A stretch of 10,419 bases of DNA from positions 19,382-29,800 of the forward strand of contig DCTX01000006.1 of the NCBI GenBank assembly GCA_002329325.1. The letters are read 5' to 3'. This stretch comes from Anaerolineales bacterium UBA1429 (GTDB lineage: Bacteria > Chloroflexota > Anaerolineae > UBA1429). This document shows, in pieces, positions 5,663 through 10,419 of this stretch (within the stretch, counting starts at the first letter, position 1; each line of letters begins with the position of its first letter). Position numbers and translations under genes: made by a program. Below the pieces are notes generated by a model. That model was not told the origin of the DNA and searched no databases. It worked only from the letters and a program-made list of their open reading frames with translations.

Positions 5663-6190
5663 ATGAAGAAAGTAGTGTCTGTGGGACTCGCCCTGTTGGT
5701 GATCTCCCTGGCGAGTTTGGCCGCAGTGGGCGTCGCCTCGGCCCAGGGGCCGCAGGCCGCGCCCACGCCTCAGGGGGAGTCGCTTCTGGGGCGTGCGTGG
5801 GGGCATCTGCGCGAAGGGATGGGCATCGTTTCTGACGCCATCGCCGAGTTGCTGGGGCTGACGCCCGAAGAGATCCACGCCCAGCGTGAGGAGGGCAAGA
5901 CCCTGGCCGAAATCGCCAACGAGCAGGGCATCACCGATGAGGCCTTGATCCAGGCCATCTTGGACGGCCGCACCGAAGCGATCGAGCAGGCCCTGGCCGA
6001 TGGCCTCCTGACCCAGGAGCAGGCCGACTGGCTCATCGCCAAGGCCGAGGCCATGGCGCCCTTCCAGATCACGAACCCCTTTGCGCCGGGCCAGGGGCGC
6101 GGCCGCATGCATGATCGCTTCATGCGCGGTGGGTTCGGACGGGGCCTCTGCCCCGAGCTCCAGGAGGCTCCGGAGGATTCCTCCTCCTGA
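5663..6190 (+). CDS. secreted small helical protein of unknown function
   Basis: This 175-aa protein has a clear Sec signal peptide: MKKVV, a hydrophobic core, and the cleavage motif ASA after residue 27. The mature part is mostly amphipathic helix. Residues 56-100 read as D-A-I-A-E-L-L-G-L-T-P-E-E-I and then EEGKTLAEIANEQGI. This LGLTPEE...GKTLAEIA pattern is shared by many small secreted bacterial proteins of the DUF2680/YckD sort. Residues 105-130 give a similar helix (QALADGLLTQEQADWLIAK). The tail from about 140 is rich in Gly, Arg and Met and ends acidic, with one cysteine (C163). There is no lipobox and no sortase motif, so it is probably released or held loosely outside the membrane. 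AGGAGG at 5648-5653 lies 9 nt before the ATG. It is a single-gene unit closed by a strong hairpin. I cannot assign a function. Confidence 0.8.
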   Translation: MKKVVSVGLALLVISLASLAAVGVASAQGPQAAPTPQGESLLGRAWGHLREGMGIVSDAIAELLGLTPEEIHAQREEGKTLAEIANEQGITDEALIQAILDGRTEAIEQALADGLLTQEQADWLIAKAEAMAPFQITNPFAPGQGRGRMHDRFMRGGFGRGLCPELQEAPEDSSS

Positions 6191-6226
6191 GCGAGCCTGG
6201 CCGCCAGAAACCAGTTCCCTACACAA

Positions 6227-6260
6227 GCCGAGGGCCGGAGCATCTGCTCCGGCCCTCGGC
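6227..6260. terminator. bidirectional hairpin between convergent units
   Basis: GCCGAGGGCCGGAGCA (6227-6242) and TGCTCCGGCCCTCGGC (6245-6260) form a perfect 16-bp stem around a 2-nt centre. It sits 36 bp after the secreted-protein stop and 22 bp from the tsaC stop on the other strand. The T-rich tail is poor (CTCTTGC on plus), but the stem's strength and position support a shared terminator. Confidence 0.7.
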
Positions 6261-6282
6261 CTCTTGCGCCACGTCGCCGGCC

Positions 6283-6936
6283 CTATTCGCTGGCCAGATT
6301 GGGGAGCACCTGGCGCAGCAGAGCGACATCCAGCCCCCCTCCGCGCAGCAGCCGGGGCGGATCGGTGCACAGGTTCACGATGGAGGAGGCGATCCCCTGG
6401 GGGCAGGCGCCGCCATCCAGCACCAGGTCCACGCGCCCCTCGAGATCGGCCAGGGCGTCCTGGGCGGTCAGGGGCGAGGGACGCCCGGAGAGGTTGGCGC
6501 TGGTTGCCGCCACGGCGCCGCCCGCTGCCGCGAGGAGCGCCAGGGCTGCGGGATGGTCGGGCATGCGCACGGCCACGGTGTCGCCCCCGGCGCAGAGGAT
6601 ATCGGGCAGGTCGGCCAACCGCGGCAGGATCATGGTCAGGCCGCCGGGCCAGAAGCGGGCCGCCAACGCGGCATAGGCCTCCGGCAACCCCTGGGCCACC
6701 TGCTCCACATGGCGCGGATGCGAGATCAACACAGGGATGGCCAGCTCACGGGGGCGCTGTTTGGCCCAGTAGAGCCGCTCCAGGGCGGGGCGGCTGCGAT
6801 AGTCGCAGCCGACGCCATAGACGGTGTCGGTGGGGAACACCACCAGCCCGCCCCCCCGCAGGACCTGGGCGGCGTGGGCGCTGGCCCCCGGCGCATCGGC
6901 GGATAGCACGCGCGTCGGCACGGCTCGTTCAGGCAT
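6283..6936 (-). CDS. tsaC: threonylcarbamoyl-AMP synthase (Sua5/YciO/YrdC family)
   Basis: This 217-aa cytoplasmic enzyme makes L-threonylcarbamoyladenylate from threonine, bicarbonate and ATP, the first step of t6A37 formation in ANN-decoding tRNAs. The YrdC fold signatures are present: FPTDTVYGVG (34-43), AKQRP (58-62), FWPGGLT (95-101) and TSANLSG (145-151), with SSIVNL near the end. It is the single-domain form, without the extra C-terminal Sua5 domain. ATG at 6936 is preceded by AGGGGG about 5 nt upstream. It is the last gene of prfA-prmC-tsaC, an order common in many bacteria (compare prfA-prmC-ywlC in Bacillus). The 98-bp gap from prmC contains a 14-bp palindrome but no obvious promoter. 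Short YrdC and YciO paralogues can be confused; the KQRP and SANLSG motifs together with the operon favour a true t6A enzyme. Confidence 0.92.
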   Translation of the reverse strand: MPERAVPTRVLSADAPGASAHAAQVLRGGGLVVFPTDTVYGVGCDYRSRPALERLYWAKQRPRELAIPVLISHPRHVEQVAQGLPEAYAALAARFWPGGLTMILPRLADLPDILCAGGDTVAVRMPDHPAALALLAAAGGAVAATSANLSGRPSPLTAQDALADLEGRVDLVLDGGACPQGIASSIVNLCTDPPRLLRGGGLDVALLRQVLPNLASE

Positions 6937-6965
6937 GGGTCCCCCTTGATAGATAGGCGGGCGAT

Positions 6966-6979
6966 CCTCGGGCCCGAGG
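6966..6979. repeat. 14-bp perfect palindrome in the prmC-tsaC gap
   Basis: CCTCGGGCCCGAGG reads the same on both strands. It has no loop, so it is a poor RNA hairpin, and no promoter is evident beside it. It may be a protein site or chance in GC-rich sequence. Confidence 0.3.
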
Positions 6980-7034
6980 CGGCGCGTTCATCATCCCTTC
7001 GGGCGGCGGAGAGGCCAGGCGCGCGCGAGTGCGG

Positions 7035-7916
7035 CTACGCGCCTCGCTCGATCACCAGGACGCGATCGTGCCCGCCATAATCGCGAACCAGGCGCATCTG
7101 GGCATCCGGCAGGGCCTGCCGGGTCAGCGCCTGCAGCGGGGCGGCCTGGTGCGGGTCGATCTCCAGCAAGGCCAGACCTGGGCGGGCCAGGTGGGCGGGC
7201 AACTGGGCCACCAGGCGGGCGATGACCGCGAGCCCGCCGGCGCCGCCATCCAGCGCCTGATGCGGCTCATAGTTCCGCACGTTCGGCTCCAGTTCCGGCA
7301 TCCTATCGGCGTCAATGTAGGGCAGGTTGGCCACGATCAGGTCAAAGGCGGCCCCCAGGGGCGCCAGCAGGTCGGCCTGCACCAGGGGCACCCGCCGGGC
7401 CAGCCCGTAGCGGCGCAGGTTCTCGCGCGCCACCTGCAGCGCGGGCATGGAGAGATCTACGGCGCAGAGGCGCGCCTGGGGCAGGTGACGGGCCAACACC
7501 AGGGCCAGGGCGCCGCTGCCCGTGCCCACATCCACCACCCGCAGCGGCCTGCCCTGTGAGGCCGCCCAGGCCAGGGCTTCTTCGACGAGATGCTCGCTCT
7601 CGTGGCGCGGGATCAGGACATCGGGTGTGACCCGCAGGGTGACGTCGTAAAAGGGACGCTGGCCGATCAGGTAGGCCACCGGTTCGTGCTGCGCCCGACG
7701 GCGCACCAGCGCGGTAAAGGCCTCGATCTGGGCGGGCGTCAGGCAGGCGTCGCGGCGGACCAGGAGCTGGGGCCGCTCCACCTGGAGCAGGTGGGCCAGC
7801 AGCACCTCGATATCCATGCGGGGCGATTCGATGCCACGCGCTGCCAACAGCCGGATGCCCCAGCGCAGGGCATCGCCCACTTGCTGCGGGCACCGCTCAG
7901 GAGGGACGGCGGCCAT
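7035..7916 (-). CDS. prmC: peptide chain release factor N5-glutamine methyltransferase
   Basis: This 293-aa protein methylates the glutamine of the GGQ motif in release factors, which speeds peptide release. An N-terminal helical domain (about 1-100, with EPVAYLIGQRPF at 78-89) binds the release factor. The Rossmann domain carries VVDVGTGSG at 127-135 and an acidic VDLS at about 153-156. The catalytic tetrapeptide, usually NPPY, reads N197-L-P-Y200 here, and the usual IPRPETE reads IPRHESE (103-109). The asparagine and tyrosine are kept, so activity is likely. I chose ATG at 7916, with GAGGAGG 6 nt upstream; a TTG at 7919 directly before it is in frame. Only 15 bp separate it from the stop of prfA, whose product is its substrate, so the two are co-translated partners. 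Confusion with HemK-like protein methyltransferases such as PrmB is unlikely in this setting. Confidence 0.93.
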   Translation of the reverse strand: MAAVPPERCPQQVGDALRWGIRLLAARGIESPRMDIEVLLAHLLQVERPQLLVRRDACLTPAQIEAFTALVRRRAQHEPVAYLIGQRPFYDVTLRVTPDVLIPRHESEHLVEEALAWAASQGRPLRVVDVGTGSGALALVLARHLPQARLCAVDLSMPALQVARENLRRYGLARRVPLVQADLLAPLGAAFDLIVANLPYIDADRMPELEPNVRNYEPHQALDGGAGGLAVIARLVAQLPAHLARPGLALLEIDPHQAAPLQALTRQALPDAQMRLVRDYGGHDRVLVIERGA

Positions 7917-7931
7917 CAAGGCCCTCCTCGC

Positions 7932-9002
7932 TCAGGAGACCTGGGCCAACTGCTTGGCCTGCTCCTCGGCAGAAAGCTGCTCGATAAAGTCGTCGATGTC
8001 GCCCGAGAGCACGCTCTCGATCTGGTAGCTGGAGTAGCCGATGCGGTGGTCGGTGACCCGGTTTTGGGGAAAGTTGTAGGTGCGGATCTTTTCGCTGCGC
8101 TCGCCCGTGCCGATCTGGGTGCGACGCTCCTCGTCCCGCTCGCTAAAGCGCGCGTTGTACTCCAGGTCGTAGAGCCGGGCCCGCAGCACTTCCATCGCCC
8201 GCATGCGGTTCTGGAGCTGCGAGCGCTCGTTCTGGCACTGGGCCACGATGCCGGTGGGCAGATGGGTGATGCGCACCGCTGAGTCGGTGGTGTTCACGCT
8301 CTGGCCGCCCTTGCCGCTGGAGCGAAAGATATCTATGCGCAGATCGTTCTCATCTATCTCGACCTCGATCTCGTCGCCGGCCTCGGGCAGCACGGCCACG
8401 GTGGCCGTGGAGGTGTGGATGCGCCCGCTGGTCTCGGTGACGGGCACCCGCTGCACCCGATGCACGCCGCTCTCGTACTTGAGCCGCGCATAGGCGCCCT
8501 GGCCGCGCACCTCAAAGACGACCTCTTTGTAGCCGCCGATGCCGGTCTCGTTGGCGCTGAGCAAGTTGGTCTTCCAACCCTTGTTGGCGGCGTACATGGT
8601 GTACATGCGGTAGAGGTCGGCGGCAAAGAGGGCCGCCTCCTCGCCGCCGGCGCCGGCGCGGATCTCGACGATGACGTTCTTGGTATCGCGAGGGTCGCGG
8701 GGGATCATCAGCCGCTTGAGCTCGTCCGTCGCCTCTTCCAGCTCCGCCTGGAGCTGGCCGATCTCCTCGTCGATCATGGCGACCATCTCGGGGTCGTCCT
8801 CTTCGCCGCGCAGCGTGTGCGCGTCCTCCAGCTCGCGATTCAGGTCGAGGTAGCGCCGGTAGGCCGAGACAACGGGCGCGATCTCGGCCTGCTCCTGGCC
8901 GTACACGCGCAGCTTGTCCGGGTCGCTGATCACCTCCGGCGAGGCGAGCAGGCGGTTCAGCTCCTCATATCGCTCCACCACGGCAGCGGTTTTCTCAAAC
9001 AT
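7932..9002 (-). CDS. prfA: peptide chain release factor 1
   Basis: This 356-aa protein recognises UAG and UAA in the ribosomal A site and triggers hydrolysis of the finished peptide. Domain 1 is helical and highly charged (about 1-105). The codon-reading loop HRVQRVPVTET has the PxT tripeptide at 187-189, diagnostic of RF1 rather than RF2 (which has SPF). The catalytic SSGKGGQSVNTTDSAVR has GGQ at 232-234; its glutamine is the target of the next gene's product, PrmC. Length is normal. I placed the start at ATG 9002 (MFEKTAAV), as usual for the family. A TTG at 9008, two codons earlier, is better spaced from GGAG (5 nt, against 11 nt for the ATG) and may be the real start. It is first in the prfA-prmC-tsaC operon, behind a strong promoter. 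Confidence 0.96.
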   Translation of the reverse strand: MFEKTAAVVERYEELNRLLASPEVISDPDKLRVYGQEQAEIAPVVSAYRRYLDLNRELEDAHTLRGEEDDPEMVAMIDEEIGQLQAELEEATDELKRLMIPRDPRDTKNVIVEIRAGAGGEEAALFAADLYRMYTMYAANKGWKTNLLSANETGIGGYKEVVFEVRGQGAYARLKYESGVHRVQRVPVTETSGRIHTSTATVAVLPEAGDEIEVEIDENDLRIDIFRSSGKGGQSVNTTDSAVRITHLPTGIVAQCQNERSQLQNRMRAMEVLRARLYDLEYNARFSERDEERRTQIGTGERSEKIRTYNFPQNRVTDHRIGYSSYQIESVLSGDIDDFIEQLSAEEQAKQLAQVS

Positions 9003-9043
9003 GGGCAACGCATCTCCAGGGAATCCGTCCTTGTCGGTTCTCC

Positions 9044-9072
9044 ATTATAGCCCGCCGCCCCACGAAACCCAA
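9044..9072 (-). promoter_or_regulatory. prfA: sigma-70-type promoter of prfA-prmC-tsaC
   Basis: On the minus strand TTGGGT (9067-9072), a 17-bp spacer and a perfect TATAAT (9044-9049) precede prfA. Transcription should begin near 9037, giving a leader of about 35 nt. This is the best promoter match in the window and suggests steady housekeeping expression. Confidence 0.7.
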
Positions 9073-9098
9073 AAGGGGGCGGAGAGCGCCGTCGCTCG

Positions 9099-9117
9099 TC
9101 TCGAGGGGGGCTCGAGA
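9099..9117. other. hairpin between the COG0523 gene and prfA
   Basis: TCTCGAG (9099-9105) and CTCGAGA (9111-9117) form a 7-bp stem with a GGGGG loop, 65 bp after the stop of the COG0523 gene. No T-tract follows directly on the minus strand; a short CCCCCTTTT lies further on (about 9071-9079). It may assist termination of the upstream gene. The rest of 9003-9181 holds only the prfA promoter and leader. Confidence 0.35.
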
Positions 9118-9181
9118 GGATGCCCTTCGTCCAGCGTGGCCGTCCTGCGACCGCACCGTCGGCCGTTCCTGGATGCGCGGA

Positions 9182-10255
9182 TCAGCGGGGCCTCGCCAGG
9201 GGCGCCTTGGGGTGAAAGGCCTGCTCCGCCTTCCAGCGCCAGGTCAGGCCATGGGCTGCGCCGATGGCCTGCAGCGCCTCGGTCACGGCCTCGCGCAGGG
9301 CTGCGGCATCGCCCTGCACCCTGGCGTTGACCAACAGCTCGATCTCCCGGCCCATCGGGGGCAGGGCGGCCCGGTCGTCGGCCTCGCCCATCGCCGTCAG
9401 GCTGAGCTTGGCGACCCGGCCATCGCCGCGGGCCAGCAGCTTGATGTGGCCGACGGGCATCCCCCGCCGGCGCACGGCCTCGTCCAGGGCACCGAGGAGG
9501 GCGCTCAGGGCGGGGCGGACGTCCTGAGGCGTCTGGATGACCAGCGCCTGGTCCACCCAGGCCAACTGCTGCTCGCCGGCGCCATAGCGCCCATAGTCCA
9601 ATGCGAGGGCGGCCAGAGGCGGGGCCGCCTCGCCCGCCTCGATGGCCTGCACCCAAACGGCCACGTCCTCGGCCCGGAGCGAGCTCTGCAGCAGGAGCCG
9701 CTTCTCGGGGTAGCGCGCGGGCGCCAGCGCCTGCAGGGCGCGCCGGTCGTCCTCGCCCAGCAGGTCCATCTTGTTGATCACCAGCAACTCGGCCTCGGCG
9801 AGCTGCTGATCCCAGATGTAGATCACGTCGTCGCTAAAGGGCAGCGGCTGGCCGCGCAGCCGCCGGAGCAACAGACGGGCATCGGCAAAGGCCGAGAGGC
9901 TGGTGGGCGGGATGCCGCCCGCCTCCAGGGCGCGCAGCGGCTGGACGACGGTGGCCACCAGATCGGCGCAGGAGCCCACCGATTCGGCATAGATCACGTC
10001 GGGCCGGGCATCTGCCTGCAGCCGCTCGAGCACCTGCGCCAGATCGTGATAGTTGCAGCAGAAGCAGCCCCCGGCCACCTGCACAACGGGTAGCTGCTGG
10101 GCGCGGACAAAGGCCGTGTCCACCAGGTAGCGGCCCTGATCGTTGGTGACCACGCCAACCCGCTGGCCCCGCGCCAGATGTTGCCTGGCGGCGGCGACGA
10201 TGGCCGTGGTCTTGCCGCTGCCCAAGAAGCCGTTCACCAGATGCAGATGGATCAT
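9182..10255 (-). CDS. COG0523 (CobW/P47K-like) G3E-family GTPase
   Basis: This 357-aa protein is a SIMIBI/G3E GTPase related to CobW, Nha3/P47K and zinc chaperones, whose members insert metals or service metalloenzymes. Visible motifs are the Walker A loop GFLGSGKTT (9-17), the metal-binding GGCFCC (62-67, the family's GCxCC), ESVGSCAD (91-98) and the guanine-specificity motif NKMD (161-164). The ESVGSC sequence replaces the more usual E-[PT]-[ST]-G. The region after about 220 does not show a recognisable CobW_C domain and has no histidine-rich metal stretch, so this is a divergent subfamily. ATG at 10255 follows AAAGGGGA; the frame is open upstream but without support. It has its own promoter with repeats that look like operators. 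Cobalt/corrinoid or zinc service are the leading options; the metal cannot be read from the sequence. Confidence 0.88.
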   Translation of the reverse strand: MIHLHLVNGFLGSGKTTAIVAAARQHLARGQRVGVVTNDQGRYLVDTAFVRAQQLPVVQVAGGCFCCNYHDLAQVLERLQADARPDVIYAESVGSCADLVATVVQPLRALEAGGIPPTSLSAFADARLLLRRLRGQPLPFSDDVIYIWDQQLAEAELLVINKMDLLGEDDRRALQALAPARYPEKRLLLQSSLRAEDVAVWVQAIEAGEAAPPLAALALDYGRYGAGEQQLAWVDQALVIQTPQDVRPALSALLGALDEAVRRRGMPVGHIKLLARGDGRVAKLSLTAMGEADDRAALPPMGREIELLVNARVQGDAAALREAVTEALQAIGAAHGLTWRWKAEQAFHPKAPLARPR

Positions 10256-10320
10256 AGAGTCCCCTTTCGGTGCGGGCCAGGTTTTGGCCCACACCCCCAA
10301 GGCCCGCAGTGCAGTTGAGG

Positions 10321-10366
10321 TCGGTTGCCGCTACTATAGCCCATCCCTCCCTTGATGAGCAACCGA
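10321..10366. promoter_or_regulatory. 8-bp inverted repeat spanning the COG0523 promoter
   Basis: TCGGTTGC (10321-10328) and GCAACCGA (10359-10366) are perfect inverted copies. One overlaps the -35 and the other covers the predicted start of transcription. GAGGTC (10317-10322) and GACCTC (10370-10375) extend the match with a 3-bp offset. The placement suits a repressor; no known consensus is recognised. Confidence 0.4.
10333..10362 (-). promoter_or_regulatory. promoter of the COG0523 GTPase gene
   Basis: On the minus strand TTGCTC (10357-10362) and TATAGT (10333-10338) are separated by 18 bp. Transcription would start near 10326, giving a leader of about 70 nt that contains a small hairpin (GGGCCA/TGGCCC, 10274-10290). 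Confidence 0.5.
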
Positions 10367-10379
10367 TCTGACCTCAGAT
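10366..10379. promoter_or_regulatory. 6-2-6 palindrome upstream of the COG0523 promoter
   Basis: ATCTGA-CC-TCAGAT is a perfect dyad starting 4 bp upstream of the -35 box, where an activator or dimeric repressor would bind. COG0523 genes are often under metal-responsive control, but this is not a Zur box I recognise. The remaining 40 bp to the right edge hold nothing I can name. Confidence 0.35.
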
Positions 10380-10419
10380 TGCCCTCGCTCTACCTATGTT
10401 GTCAATCAGTGAAAATGTC

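Overview
This is a GC-rich, gene-dense chromosomal segment, most likely from a Chloroflexota bacterium (an inference). The basis is the overall gene style together with a mevalonate-pathway decarboxylase of the KYHGM type, which is known from haloarchaea and Roseiflexus. An ammonium transporter with a cleavable signal sequence and a small secreted helical protein fit the same picture. There are ten protein genes: eight of ordinary size and two tiny membrane-protein genes beside the ammonium transporter. I see no tRNA, rRNA, CRISPR array, transposase or prophage gene.

Left part (1-3265). A minus-strand pair encodes a class I SAM methyltransferase followed 3 bp later by a 2Fe-2S/ASKHA protein of the corrinoid-reactivation (RACo-like) type, which is cut by the left window edge. 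Divergent from them is a phosphomevalonate/diphosphomevalonate decarboxylase gene. The 181-bp divergent region carries candidate promoters in both directions and a degenerate inverted-repeat element.

Middle part (3237-6260). The ammonium-transport unit runs on the minus strand. In order of transcription it has a candidate promoter inside an inverted repeat, a leader with two mutually exclusive hairpins, a 55-aa membrane protein, Amt, a 13-bp hairpin, a 34-aa membrane protein and two successive intrinsic terminators. No GlnB/GlnK gene is present. Divergent to it is a gene for a secreted 175-aa helical protein, closed by a 16-bp perfect hairpin that also separates it from the convergent operon on the right.

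Right part (6283-10419). A conserved translation-related minus-strand operon, prfA-prmC-tsaC, starts at a clear TTGGGT-17-TATAAT promoter. Upstream lies a separate minus-strand gene for a COG0523 (CobW/P47K-like) GTPase. Its promoter is flanked by an 8-bp inverted repeat and lies next to a 6-2-6 palindrome, which suggests repressor or activator control.

The most interesting parts are the paired tiny membrane proteins around Amt, the structured Amt leader, and the decarboxylase whose active-site signature points to the alternative (phosphomevalonate) mevalonate route. The rest is largely housekeeping.
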